Shown: in pieces, positions 40,962 to 51,010 of the stretch
How positions within the stretch are numbered: position 1 is the first letter of the stretch
Layout of the letters: every line of letters begins with the position of its first letter
Source: JANWYT01 sp034437555
Lineage (GTDB): Bacteria > Chloroflexota > Anaerolineae > Aggregatilineales > Phototrophicaceae
Assembly (NCBI GenBank): GCA_034437555.1
Contig: DAOTTQ010000008.1
Coordinates: 62,001 to 126,000 of the forward strand
Length of the DNA stretch: 64,000 bases
Direction of reading: 5' to 3'
Notes under the pieces: model-generated
Database searches by the model: none
Told to the model about the DNA's origin: nothing
What the model saw: the letters and a program-made list of their open reading frames with translations, nothing else
Made by a program: the position numbers and the translations under genes

Positions 40962-43637
40962 ATGACGGACGCGATTCTTGGGCTGTTAAGTCGTTTTAGG
41001 CGTGAAATGCCCGATACACTAGGGACACAAGAGCTGTTGAAGTTGTGTGCCGAGCGCACCACAGAAACCCTACCCTTTATCAACGTGGTTACCTTTTATC
41101 AGGTAGTGCGCGGTGGGCTAACGGTGTGGCATACCTCGCAACGCGACGACACGGCATTTATCTCCCTTAGCAAAGTGCCTCAATACCAGCGTGTACTAGA
41201 AACGGGTGAAGTAGACTACGCGCACCCCCTTATTATCTTTGGGCTACGCTCTATCTCCAAGCCCTTTGGCTTGCTAGAGTTGCGTGTTGATAGCGGTCAT
41301 ACCCTCACATCAGATGAAATAGACTCACTTAGCCTTATCGCACAGCAAGTTGCCCTTTGGCTAGATAATGCAGTCCTAAGGGACTTGCTGCAACGCCAAG
41401 TAGAAGCCTCTAAACAGCTAAGTAACTGTGACAACCTTGCCCAAGTGGCGGCGGTACTGGCGCGGACATTTCATCAGCCCGGTCAGTTTGTGAGCGTTAA
41501 TGTGTTTGAAACGAACGAAAAGAATGAGATTACGGGCGTGCGCGTGGTTGGCACAGCCAACGCCACCCAAGTGTATGAAACTGATGATGTATTTGCATTA
41601 GGCAAAGACATAACCAACGTTCAAAACACGCTTATCATTCAAGATGAGCTATTGATTGCTGATGTTGATACCGATGTTTTTAGCGAGTCTGCGCGTCAAC
41701 TCTTGCAGAAAGTAAAAATCAAGTCGGCGTATCTAGTGGCGCTTAAAGCCGAAGGTCAAATCGTAGGCTTCATCTCTTTTAATGATACCCAACGAAGCAT
41801 TGTGCTTACAGAATCCGAGCGCACCGTATATCGCTCGCTTGCAGAGCAAGCCTCAATTGTGATTGAACGGCGCAACCTGCTAGAACAAATGCTAGAAAGC
41901 ATTTCCGAGCTACAAACCCTATATGAAATTTCATCTGCCCTCACATTTGCCCTCGATTTACCACAAATTTTAGGGGTGATATATGGCATTTTTAGGCAAG
42001 GCCTGCGTAGCCTTAACCTGTTGGATATTAGCTATGACAGTAGAGGCTTGCCCACACAATTTCTCTTGCGTTACATTGTTCAGGGCAATGGCGAAGTACA
42101 AGAAACCAACCGTGTGCTGTATGAGGGCGCAACGCCGGAACAACTTGAGGGCATCTTGCAAATTATGCAAGAGTCGGGTGGGCAAATTGAAATCTTTGAA
42201 GATATTGAGAACGAATTAGAAGTAACAAACCGCGCCATGTTCCTTGCCGATGGCATTAAGAGTGCGGCAACTATTCCACTCTTTGATGAAGGGATGCGTG
42301 TTTCACAGCTTTCACTGACGTATAACGAGCCACGCAAATTTAGTGAAAGTGAAAGACGGCTTCTTAACAACATTCAAGCCGAACTGACGTTGGTATTGCA
42401 AAATCGTCGCCTTATTTCAGAAACTCAAAAAGCCGCCCTGCGTTCAGAAGAGCAAGTGCGCCTTTTAAGCATCCTAAACGACATTACCAACGCAGCAAAT
42501 GTCCAACAAGACGAGGCGCAATTGCTCTCTTATGCCGTTAAAGCCCTGCAAGAAGCCACAAAGACCGACCACGTGGCAATTAGCTTAAGTGATGAAACGG
42601 GCAGTTTAGCGCGTGTAACGGCAGAATACCCACAATTTGGGCATGTTGGGACGCTAATTACACCCGATGATTCACTCAACGCCTATTTAAGGGAACAACG
42701 TCGGGTCTTTATCGCCCGCGACCTAGAAAAGACAAACGAGCTAGATGAAAAAACACGCAACCAACTCTTGTTGATTGGCATTAAAGGCTTGTTTGTTGTG
42801 CCAATGTTTAACTCGCAAAAACAGCTCATTGGCTCTGTGAGCTTTAACATGATGAAGCCCATCCAAGCCTTTGATGAGCAACTGGTGGAGCTAGGCTATA
42901 CGATTGTGTCGCAATTGTCATTAAGTTTGCAAAAGCTGCGCCTTTATGCTGATTCGCAACGCCAAGCCACACAAATTCAGCGCATCAACGCCTTCGGGCA
43001 GTCCGTACAAGCTACCCAAGACCTATCAACGATTTTGGGCTATGCTATGGACACCCTACAAACCATTACACGCTATGACTATGCGGCGGTGTATGTCTAT
43101 GACCGTCAGCACCATGTGCTAGGCATGATGTCTCGTAGCCAACACGGTGACACCACCATTTTTGACGCACCGCAGCCCGTCAAAGAAGGCGTGAATACGC
43201 TTATTTCACAGGTGTGGAGTGACTATGAAGCACAACAAGTTAACGACCTAGACGCGAATACCCTTTGGAATCACCCTCTGCGTGGTGTGATACGCTCGGT
43301 GATCGCACTACCATTGATGAGTAGCGGGCGCAGTTTTGGCGTACTAGAAGTGGCGCAAAATATCCCGTCTGCTTATAGCCTCGCCGATATGGGTGTGGTA
43401 CGCCAAATGGCGAACCAAATGGCTGTTGCGCTAGATAACGCCGATGCCCTGGTGCGTAGCCAACAACAGACGCGCATTAAGTCAAGAGCCAACGAAATTA
43501 CCGCCCAATTGCAACAGCAAATTGACATGGAAAGCATGTTGCGCGTAACAGTGCAAGAAGTGGGACGTGCGCTAGGGGCAAAGCGTGCGCGAATTCGCTT
43601 AGCAACGTCCATTGACAGCCCAAAGCAGGAGACCTAA
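40962..43637 (+). CDS. Soluble five-GAF sensor protein without catalytic domain
   Basis: The 891-residue protein has no signal peptide or membrane helix and reads as five tandem GAF-like modules at about residues 20-145, 150-310, 315-480, 485-665 and 668-835. Each ends with a helix containing the pattern ALDNA, VIERR, LQNRR, LQKLR or ALDNA. GAF domains bind cyclic nucleotides or other small molecules, or dimerise. The last ~55 residues are a helix plus TVQEVGRALGAKRARIRLA, which in related proteins leads into a further GAF domain; here the protein stops. No kinase, cyclase or phosphatase is present. GGGAG upstream fits the start. The next gene begins 4 bp after its stop. Confidence 0.82.
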   Translation: MTDAILGLLSRFRREMPDTLGTQELLKLCAERTTETLPFINVVTFYQVVRGGLTVWHTSQRDDTAFISLSKVPQYQRVLETGEVDYAHPLIIFGLRSISKPFGLLELRVDSGHTLTSDEIDSLSLIAQQVALWLDNAVLRDLLQRQVEASKQLSNCDNLAQVAAVLARTFHQPGQFVSVNVFETNEKNEITGVRVVGTANATQVYETDDVFALGKDITNVQNTLIIQDELLIADVDTDVFSESARQLLQKVKIKSAYLVALKAEGQIVGFISFNDTQRSIVLTESERTVYRSLAEQASIVIERRNLLEQMLESISELQTLYEISSALTFALDLPQILGVIYGIFRQGLRSLNLLDISYDSRGLPTQFLLRYIVQGNGEVQETNRVLYEGATPEQLEGILQIMQESGGQIEIFEDIENELEVTNRAMFLADGIKSAATIPLFDEGMRVSQLSLTYNEPRKFSESERRLLNNIQAELTLVLQNRRLISETQKAALRSEEQVRLLSILNDITNAANVQQDEAQLLSYAVKALQEATKTDHVAISLSDETGSLARVTAEYPQFGHVGTLITPDDSLNAYLREQRRVFIARDLEKTNELDEKTRNQLLLIGIKGLFVVPMFNSQKQLIGSVSFNMMKPIQAFDEQLVELGYTIVSQLSLSLQKLRLYADSQRQATQIQRINAFGQSVQATQDLSTILGYAMDTLQTITRYDYAAVYVYDRQHHVLGMMSRSQHGDTTIFDAPQPVKEGVNTLISQVWSDYEAQQVNDLDANTLWNHPLRGVIRSVIALPLMSSGRSFGVLEVAQNIPSAYSLADMGVVRQMANQMAVALDNADALVRSQQQTRIKSRANEITAQLQQQIDMESMLRVTVQEVGRALGAKRARIRLATSIDSPKQET

Positions 43638-43641
43638 GCCG

Positions 43642-45345
43642 ATGCGCCCATTTGTCCAAAACCTGTTCTTAAACACAGCAAATTATCGTGAGCGCGTGCA
43701 ACATGACCGCGCTTTAATGGTGTATGCAGTCATTTATGGGGGTCTGCTGGCATTTACACTCTTTGCCTTCTTCTCGCCCGAGTGGTACACCACATCGCCT
43801 GATGCATTACCGCGTGTGTCAATGATACAAGTAATTTCATATCGTCCAGACGTGATTATCTTTTTGGTTGTGCCGTATTTAATCGGCTTGGCAAGCGTCT
43901 TAATTAACCGCAGTGGACGCTTACAAGTATCGCGCTGGATGGCAACCGCTTTCATCTATATTACGGCTATTTTGCCCATCATCATTATTCCTGCCAGCAA
44001 CTTTAGCGTGTCCATCTTTGTTGTAAACTTGGTGATATTTGCATTTGTCACTAGCCTGCTTAACGATACCACAGGGGTTTTGGTGGGGTTTGGGCTGGCG
44101 TATGCGTCTTACATTACCGACCCCGGCGAGATACAACCCGCGTTTTTTATTACGTTTACGGCGCAAATGTTCGCCATGATGATTATCGCCTATTACTTCA
44201 TCCGCTTCTCAAACACCATTCGCCTTCAAACAGAAGAAATTGCTGGCGTAGAGCGCGTAAAACTAGCAGAAATTACCCAAACCATCACGCGCATTGGCTC
44301 GGAACGCTTGTCTTTGGATGAGTCGTTAAACAAGTCCATTCGCATTTTGCAAGTTAATTATCCGCAGTTCTATCATGTGCAAGTCTTTGGTATTGATAGT
44401 ACGGGTGTTCAAGCGCGGTTGGTGGCGAGTACTGGTGATGTGGGGCGCGTGCTATTGTCACGCAATCATGGGCTGGCGGTGGGTAGCCTAAGCGTGATTG
44501 GGCAAACGACATTTAAGGGTGAACCGATTATTGCCTATGCCAACCAAGTAGGCACAAGCTATCGCCCCAACGACCTCCTAAGCCAAACGAAAACCGAAGT
44601 TGCGTTCCCGATGCGTATTGGCAACCAAGTGATTGGTGCGCTGGATATGCAAAGCTACGATGATCTAGCGTTTACCACCAATGACGTAGCCACCTTCCAA
44701 GCCCTAGCAGATAGTATTGCGTTGGTCATGGACAATGTGCGCCAATTTGATAATGCACGCCAGCGCGTAGAAGAAAACCAACAACTTGCCGAGCAAGCGC
44801 GTAACGCCCTTGCCGAAGTGCAACGCCTTAACAAGCGTCTTATTGGTCGGGCATGGTCGGATTATCTGCGTGACCAACCCGAATCTTTGGGCTTAACCTA
44901 TGATCTAGAGTCGGGAGCTGTTAGCCAAGAAGCCGAATGGACATCGACCCTAGAGCAAGCCATTAAAGGTACAGTGATTGTGCAAGAGGATAACATCGTC
45001 TCTATCCCGTTGGTAGTACGCGGGCAAGTGATTGGTGCAATGGAATTTGAGCTAAGTGAAGACGGTGAAATGAGTGCTGATGACATTGAAATGCTAAAAG
45101 AAGTAAGTGAGCGTTTTGGGCTGGCAGCCGAAAACACGCGCCTACTAGAGCAAAGCCAACGCTCTGCCCAACGTGAAGCCCTAATTAACGTGGTGAGTAG
45201 CCGTTTGCAAACCACCAATAACGTAGAGGCAACACTGGCAGAAGCCGCCCGTAGCCTAAGCGAATTGCTCCAAGCCGAGCGCGTTGTTGTGCGCTTGGGC
45301 AAACCTAATATCACCACCGCCCCTTTAACATCGTCAGGAGACTAA
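43642..45345 (+). CDS. Membrane GAF sensor protein without catalytic domain
   Basis: The 567-residue protein starts at an ATG with AGGAG 10 bp upstream; an in-frame ATG 30 bp earlier lies inside the previous gene. About six membrane helices fill residues 30-195. A GAF domain follows at about 220-375, with FYHVQVFGIDSTG -like strand, STGDVGRVLLSRNHGLAVGSLSVIGQ and IGALDMQSYDD. A helix and a second, shorter GAF-like unit come next (RLIGRAWSDYLRD, then IPLVVRGQVIGAMEFEL). It ends with AARSLSELLQAERVVVRLG and a short tail. No output domain exists. The next gene starts 6 bp downstream. Confidence 0.83.
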   Translation: MRPFVQNLFLNTANYRERVQHDRALMVYAVIYGGLLAFTLFAFFSPEWYTTSPDALPRVSMIQVISYRPDVIIFLVVPYLIGLASVLINRSGRLQVSRWMATAFIYITAILPIIIIPASNFSVSIFVVNLVIFAFVTSLLNDTTGVLVGFGLAYASYITDPGEIQPAFFITFTAQMFAMMIIAYYFIRFSNTIRLQTEEIAGVERVKLAEITQTITRIGSERLSLDESLNKSIRILQVNYPQFYHVQVFGIDSTGVQARLVASTGDVGRVLLSRNHGLAVGSLSVIGQTTFKGEPIIAYANQVGTSYRPNDLLSQTKTEVAFPMRIGNQVIGALDMQSYDDLAFTTNDVATFQALADSIALVMDNVRQFDNARQRVEENQQLAEQARNALAEVQRLNKRLIGRAWSDYLRDQPESLGLTYDLESGAVSQEAEWTSTLEQAIKGTVIVQEDNIVSIPLVVRGQVIGAMEFELSEDGEMSADDIEMLKEVSERFGLAAENTRLLEQSQRSAQREALINVVSSRLQTTNNVEATLAEAARSLSELLQAERVVVRLGKPNITTAPLTSSGD

Positions 45346-45351
45346 GCGACC

Positions 45352-47001
45352 ATGACCCTGATTGAACGTACTGTCTTACGCGACCCCCTTCTTTCATTTG
45401 AGCAATTGCGCCTGCGCTTTGTTCAGATGGTAACGACTGTGGGCTTGATTTTTCTGATTGTGGACGGCGCAAACAACTACTTTAGTGGCGAAAGTGTGCA
45501 ACTTTCTGTACCCATCTTTATTACGTTGTTTGCGGGCTTGCTGTTTTTTACCACGCGGGGTATCGGCACATTCTTGCTTTCGGACATCCTCATTATCACA
45601 ATTACCTTTGCCACATTGGTGCAAACACAAGTGCCTTTGGTTGTGGGGGTTTCTGCGCTGGCTTGTGTGGCAAGTGCCATGTTTGGCGGGAGGCTCCTTT
45701 ATATTGGCGTTATTGCCACCATTACGGTGCGTGCCATTACACTAGAGGCAATACTCTTTACCACCGACCCCTCTTATGATTTCTTTCTAAATACCCTGCC
45801 TTATACCACAGCACTTATCGGCTTTTCGTTGATATTGCGTGTGTTTAGAGCGCGGTTTCAAGAGTTTATTTTAAACGCACGCCGTACTTCTGATTTACTG
45901 TCGGCAAGTGCAATCATCGGGCAAGTGATTGGGCAGTACCTAGACCTCACCCCCCTGCTCAACCGTTCTGTTGAAATTGTGCGCGATAGGCTGGGCTTTT
46001 ATCATGTGCAAATCTTTCTTGCCGATGAGTCCAACGACTATGCTCGCTTAACCGCCTCTACGGGGGATGTCGGGCGCGTGCTACTAGCACAAAATCAGCG
46101 TGTTTCGGTGAATGCCAATACACTCATCGGACGTGCATTACAAGCAGGCGAGGCACTGGTAGCGCGTGAAACAGCAACCCGTGAGGACTTTACATTTAGG
46201 GACTCGTTGCCCAACACACGCTCAGAATTGGTTGTTCCTATCGTAGATGGGGATAAAATCATCGGCGCGTTAGATATTCATAGCATGAGAAGCAACGCCT
46301 TTAACCGAAATGACGTGCAAGCCCTAGAAGTCATGGCAAACCAACTGGCAACCGCTATTCGCAACGCACGCCTCTTTGAACGCCAAGAATCGACTATCCG
46401 TGAGAATAAACGCCTGTTCTTAGAATCCGAAACCAACCTGCGCGAAATTGAACGCCTGAATCGCCAGCTTACCAAGCAAGCGTGGGATGAATATCTGCAA
46501 GGGCGCGGTGTTGTAAGTGGGGTAACGTGGACACAACGCGAGTTTAAACCTGGCGCAGAATGGACACCCACCATGATACAAGCAGCCCAAAGACGGCGCG
46601 TGATGACCATCAACGACACCAAACGCGGACGGCGCACCATTGCCGTTCCTGTGGAGCTACGCGGCGAAGTGGTGGGTGCAATTGAAATTGAAACCACCGA
46701 TAGTAGCTATGCCAGCGACACCGCCGACATGCTACAAGCCATTTCACAACGTCTTGCCGTTAGCCTAGACAACGCTCGCCTGTTTGAAGAAACCCAAGAA
46801 GCCACCGCACAAGAACAGCGCATTGGTGAAATTGTGTCGGGGTATCAGTCAGCAGATAGCATTGACGAACTGCTACAAATTACCCTACAGGGCTTAACAG
46901 AAGCACTAGGCGCAGAAAAGGGCATGATACGGCTAGGCAACTTTGTCAACCCGAACAAGAGTGCAAGCACAGCTAACGGGCATGAGGGAGACACAACCTA
47001 A
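45352..47001 (+). CDS. Membrane GAF sensor protein without catalytic domain
   Basis: The 549-residue protein has about six membrane helices in residues 25-165, then GAF at about 185-345 (FYHVQIFLADES, STGDVGRVLLAQNQRVSVNANTLIG, IGALDIHSMRSNAF). The linker NRQLTKQAWDEYLQGRG follows, then a second GAF-like unit (IAVPVELRGEVVGAIEIE). It ends with GLTEALGAEKGMIRLG and a polar tail. Domain order and sequence match the previous gene product, so these are paralogues with different membrane parts. AGGAG about 12 bp upstream of the ATG lies inside the previous gene. Its stop overlaps the next start by one base. Confidence 0.84.
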   Translation: MTLIERTVLRDPLLSFEQLRLRFVQMVTTVGLIFLIVDGANNYFSGESVQLSVPIFITLFAGLLFFTTRGIGTFLLSDILIITITFATLVQTQVPLVVGVSALACVASAMFGGRLLYIGVIATITVRAITLEAILFTTDPSYDFFLNTLPYTTALIGFSLILRVFRARFQEFILNARRTSDLLSASAIIGQVIGQYLDLTPLLNRSVEIVRDRLGFYHVQIFLADESNDYARLTASTGDVGRVLLAQNQRVSVNANTLIGRALQAGEALVARETATREDFTFRDSLPNTRSELVVPIVDGDKIIGALDIHSMRSNAFNRNDVQALEVMANQLATAIRNARLFERQESTIRENKRLFLESETNLREIERLNRQLTKQAWDEYLQGRGVVSGVTWTQREFKPGAEWTPTMIQAAQRRRVMTINDTKRGRRTIAVPVELRGEVVGAIEIETTDSSYASDTADMLQAISQRLAVSLDNARLFEETQEATAQEQRIGEIVSGYQSADSIDELLQITLQGLTEALGAEKGMIRLGNFVNPNKSASTANGHEGDTT

Positions 47002-48653
47002 TGATAAGACGTTTATGGCTGTTTGTTTCTATACTGCAATACCCTTATACAAACCCAGTAGACCGCCAACAGGCGCGCGACTTATTGCGTACCATGCTGA
47101 TGTTTGCGCTCCTGCTGGTATTGGGTCAATACATCCCGATTGCGGCGGGGGTTTATGGGCTTAGTGACCTTGACCCCATCTCGTTTGGTTTACCCCCGAT
47201 TGTGGTGGTGGCAACGGTCATACTCATTCAAACAGGCAGATTACGCTTAGCAAAGCAGTTCTTTGTGGGTGCGCTCATCATTTTAGCGTCTGTCTTATAT
47301 ATGGGTGGCTTTGAAAACTTGGCGTTTACAGGCTTCGTTATTCCCATCATTCTAGCAGGCACGCTTTTAGGGCGACGCGAGGTTATTTTAGTCAGTATTA
47401 TCGTGGCGATTACGCTTGCCATTGGGGCGTTTGCCCAGCCCACGCTCCTCATCCGTGTGGATAACCCGCCCTCTGTATTGCTGCCGCTGTATGCCATCCT
47501 GTTCTTTATGGTGGCTGTGCTAATTGTCTTTGGCTTAAGCCCCCAAAGCATTGCAGAATCGTTTGTTAATGAGCTACGCGACCTACGCCAAGTGGTGAAT
47601 GCCACGCAGTTTCAGTCTTTAGGGCAAAGCGAAAGTGAGCTGTTAGCAGATGTGTTGCGTGGGCTTCGCAAGGAGTTCGATTATCGCGCCTCACATATTT
47701 ACTTGCTAGATGACCAACATCGCCAAGCCACACGCTACTATATTGGGTTTGGTCTCGATACCCTACAAGTGGGCGAAAACCTCGACATTAGCACCCTTAA
47801 TGCCATTGGCGAGTGCTTACGCACAAATGCTGTCATTTTGGTAGACGAAACCAGCTCCCCAGCACGCCGCCGCCACCTTTCGGCGGGCTTAAAGGGTGGG
47901 CTAGTGTTGCCATTACGCTACAATAACGAAGTCATTGGCGTACTAGACCTACAAACAGAAACCGATGACCGCTTTAGCAGTACCCAAATAGAAGCGATGG
48001 AAGTTTATGTCAGCCAGCTTGCGCTTGCCATTCAGCGTAACCGCCTTTTGCGCCAACTACGTGAGGACGTTAGCGAGCAAGAACGCCTTATTATTAAGCA
48101 ACGCCAGCGCGTAAAAGAGCTAGAACAAGCGCAACAAGGCATTACCACAAACTGGCAAACGTTCTTTGAGCAATATACCAATGGCACGTTTGGCTATGAT
48201 GTCAGTGGCGATGGTTCGGTGATGACTTATGCCCGTGACCTGCCCGATATTGTGCGGATGGCTCTTGAAGAAGGCGAGCTAGTAGTAACGCAAGAGAACG
48301 GTCAACAAGCCGTTAGTTTGCCCGTTTTGCTTCGTGACCAGCTACTGGGCGCAATGTCATTTAAGCTCCCGATGGGCGTAACGCTAACAGAACGCCAAGT
48401 AGAGCTATTGCGTAATGTGGTACAACGTTTGGGGCTGGCACTAGAAAATAAACGTCTCTTTGAGCAAAGCCAAACACAAGCCCAACGCGAAAGCAAGGCA
48501 AATGCCGTTGCTAGCACACTTCTTAGCTCAACAGATATTGATGATGTGCTACAATTAGCATCAGAAACATTCAACGAAGCACTAGGGGCAATTAGCACAC
48601 AAATCTTCCTACAACCCCAGTTGACCGAGCGTAAACCAGAGGAAACGTCATGA
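47001..48653 (+). CDS. Membrane GAF sensor protein without catalytic domain
   Basis: The 550-residue protein starts with LQYPYTNPVDRQQARDLL, a motif I associate with Chloroflexota membrane sensors, then has about six membrane helices to residue 180. The first GAF (about 205-355: ASHIYLLDDQHRQ, then VLPLRYNNEVIGVLDLQTE) is more diverged than in the sister proteins and lacks the STGDVGR loop. A linker with WQTFFEQYTNGTFGYD and a second GAF-like unit (VSLPVLLRDQLLGAMSF) follow. It ends with ASETFNEALGAISTQIFL and a short tail. The start shares one base with the previous stop, and its stop overlaps the next start by 4 bp, which implies translational coupling. Confidence 0.83.
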   Translation: MIRRLWLFVSILQYPYTNPVDRQQARDLLRTMLMFALLLVLGQYIPIAAGVYGLSDLDPISFGLPPIVVVATVILIQTGRLRLAKQFFVGALIILASVLYMGGFENLAFTGFVIPIILAGTLLGRREVILVSIIVAITLAIGAFAQPTLLIRVDNPPSVLLPLYAILFFMVAVLIVFGLSPQSIAESFVNELRDLRQVVNATQFQSLGQSESELLADVLRGLRKEFDYRASHIYLLDDQHRQATRYYIGFGLDTLQVGENLDISTLNAIGECLRTNAVILVDETSSPARRRHLSAGLKGGLVLPLRYNNEVIGVLDLQTETDDRFSSTQIEAMEVYVSQLALAIQRNRLLRQLREDVSEQERLIIKQRQRVKELEQAQQGITTNWQTFFEQYTNGTFGYDVSGDGSVMTYARDLPDIVRMALEEGELVVTQENGQQAVSLPVLLRDQLLGAMSFKLPMGVTLTERQVELLRNVVQRLGLALENKRLFEQSQTQAQRESKANAVASTLLSSTDIDDVLQLASETFNEALGAISTQIFLQPQLTERKPEETS

Positions 48654-51004
48654 ACCGTCAGACGCTCACATTCCCCATTAGCTTAAAGCTCCTCATCGGG
48701 ATTTTGGTGGCGGTAATTTTACCTGTGGCAGTGGTTGTTGCCCTCTCAATTGAAGGCAGTAACCGCAACACCATCAGCAATCTACAAGCCTATGTGCAAG
48801 AAAATGGGTTGCGCCGTCAGGTAGGCATTACCGAAACATTTAACATTGTAGGCGCACAAATTGAATCATTTGTGAACAATAATATCAACCGTAGCGTGCT
48901 TTCCTCCGCGTTGCGCATTAGGCAAGGCACGGCAATTAATAGCCAAACCGTGAGCGAAGTAGAGGCGCGCGCCGAAGAAGCCATGCTGAACGGCTTGCTC
49001 TCTGACCAACGACGCTTTATTGAAAGCGTGTGGCTACTTACCCCTGAAGGGCAAGTGGTTGCTCCGGCTGCGAGTCTAAACAAAACGTTGCCGTTTAGCC
49101 TGCAATTCGAGCAAGAAGACCGCTCGGATGTGTTTTTATCTGCGGTAAACCTTACCGTCAATGACTCTATCACGTTGGTGGTTGCCAACCGTAATGGGGT
49201 CGTCAACTTTGAAGTAGCGCATGTCATCTCGGATTCCAGAAACAATATCGTGGGCTATTTGGTTGCCGATTTAAGCCTTGATAACATTATTTTTGCTAAC
49301 TTACGCAATACCAATGAACTCTTTCCTGCTTATAGCTTTATGGTGATGCCCGATGGCTCCTCTGCGTTGCAATTGCTGGACGTAAGACGGCAACGACTGG
49401 TCTTTACCAATACGGTGGGGGTAGAACGCGCCCTTAATGGCGAGCCAAGTGCCGTGTCCACCTATGCCACAGGCGAAAACTCCGAGCGAAGCGTCATTGG
49501 TTTCTTTACCCCACTCGAAGTCTATGGCACACGCTTTGCCTTTGTGACTGAACTAGACACCTCTATCGTTGCGCTTCAACGCAATACCTATATTACCCAA
49601 GTAGGCTTTCCTGTGGGCGTGGGCTTGTTTGCGTTAGTGCTTGTGATAGTCATTTTCCTCAATCAACTTATCACGCCCCCGCTTAGCCAACTGCGCGAAG
49701 CCATGCGTGCCATGATTGGGGGGGTCTATGATGTTCCTGTTACCTCTAATGAACGCGGTGATGAAGTAGGCATGTTGTCAGTGGCATTTATTGACATGCG
49801 CGACCAAGTGAATCGCCTCATCAAAGACATGACACAACGCCTAGAAGACCGTAACCGTGATGTGCGCGTTACCCAAGACATTAGTCGCGCTGCCACCGCC
49901 GAACGTAACTTGCGCGTTTTGCTAGACAAAGTGGTAAACTTGATCGTCCAAAACTTCCCTAATATCTATCACGCCCAAATTTTCTTGGTGGATAATGACG
50001 GTGAATATGCCGTCTTGCGTGCCAGTACCGGCAAAGCGGGGGAGCAATTGCTTACACGCGGTCATCGCCTTGCCGTAGGTAGTGTTAGCGTGATTGGGCA
50101 AGTCACCGAGCAAGGGCAAGTGGTGGTAGCGCGTGATATTTCTGCCAGTAACGTGCATCGCCAAAACGAATTTTTACAAGAAACCCAAGCCGAACTTGCG
50201 GTTCCATTGCGCCTAGAATCTAAAGTTGTGGGTGCGCTAGACGTGCAAAGCAAGCAACGCGATAGCTTTACTCCCCAACAAATTGAGGCGTTACAAACAT
50301 TGGCAGACCAAATTACCATTGCCATTGAAAACACGCGCCTTTATGAAGAATCACAACGCTTGCTTGCCAGCCTAGAAGTAGAAAAAAGCGAGCGCACACG
50401 CCGCGCATGGCGCGAGTATATGAACTCGCAACGCAAGAACCAGCTTATCAGCCAATACGGCAACCCCACTGGCTATGATGGCACAGACCTTCGTCAAGCG
50501 GCTCTCTCTAGTGGGCAATCTGTGGTAGGCGAAAAAACCACCCGAAACACCATTCCCTTTGCTGTTCCCATTCGTTTACGTGGGCAAACGCTAGGCGTCG
50601 TAGAGTATGAACTCACCGAGCGCGATTTTAACTACAACAAAGTATTGCTGGCAGAAGAACTCGTCAGCCGTCTCGCCATTAGTCTTGATAACGCCCGCCT
50701 GTTCCAAGGTAGCGTACAATCGACAGAACGTGAACACCTTGTGAACGAAATTTCGTCCAAGCTTACCAGCCAAACCGAAATTCAAGACATTATCGAAACC
50801 GCCCTGCAAGAAGTGGGGCAAGCCTTACGCACACCCAAGGTTGCCATTCGCTTTAATGTGGCATCTAAGGGCAAAGGTAGCCCTAAAAATGGGCATCATA
50901 CCAATGGACAGTTGCCAGAAGCAGATGACAGCCCAAGCAAGCATCCCGAAAATACCGCCGAAAATAACAACGAACACAACGGCAAACCAAGAAGTGAGGG
51001 GTAA
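48650..51004 (+). CDS. Cache-HAMP-GAF transmembrane sensor without catalytic domain
   Basis: The 784-residue protein has membrane helices at about residues 12-32 and 323-345 enclosing an extracytoplasmic region of ~290 residues that reads like a double Cache ligand-binding domain. HAMP follows (about 345-400; PPLSQLREAMRAMIGG). GAF is at about 420-580 (IYHAQIFLVDND, STGKAGEQLLTRGHRLAVGSVSVIGQ, VGALDVQSKQRDSF), then the RRAWREYMNSQ linker and a second GAF-like unit (VPIRLRGQTLGVVEYEL). It ends with ETALQEVGQALRTPKVAIRF and a 45-residue polar tail. The HAMP-linked design normally drives a kinase or methyl-accepting domain, but none is present. It is coupled to the previous gene by a 4-bp overlap. 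Confidence 0.85.
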   Translation: MNRQTLTFPISLKLLIGILVAVILPVAVVVALSIEGSNRNTISNLQAYVQENGLRRQVGITETFNIVGAQIESFVNNNINRSVLSSALRIRQGTAINSQTVSEVEARAEEAMLNGLLSDQRRFIESVWLLTPEGQVVAPAASLNKTLPFSLQFEQEDRSDVFLSAVNLTVNDSITLVVANRNGVVNFEVAHVISDSRNNIVGYLVADLSLDNIIFANLRNTNELFPAYSFMVMPDGSSALQLLDVRRQRLVFTNTVGVERALNGEPSAVSTYATGENSERSVIGFFTPLEVYGTRFAFVTELDTSIVALQRNTYITQVGFPVGVGLFALVLVIVIFLNQLITPPLSQLREAMRAMIGGVYDVPVTSNERGDEVGMLSVAFIDMRDQVNRLIKDMTQRLEDRNRDVRVTQDISRAATAERNLRVLLDKVVNLIVQNFPNIYHAQIFLVDNDGEYAVLRASTGKAGEQLLTRGHRLAVGSVSVIGQVTEQGQVVVARDISASNVHRQNEFLQETQAELAVPLRLESKVVGALDVQSKQRDSFTPQQIEALQTLADQITIAIENTRLYEESQRLLASLEVEKSERTRRAWREYMNSQRKNQLISQYGNPTGYDGTDLRQAALSSGQSVVGEKTTRNTIPFAVPIRLRGQTLGVVEYELTERDFNYNKVLLAEELVSRLAISLDNARLFQGSVQSTEREHLVNEISSKLTSQTEIQDIIETALQEVGQALRTPKVAIRFNVASKGKGSPKNGHHTNGQLPEADDSPSKHPENTAENNNEHNGKPRSEG

Positions 51005-51010
51005 ACAAAG

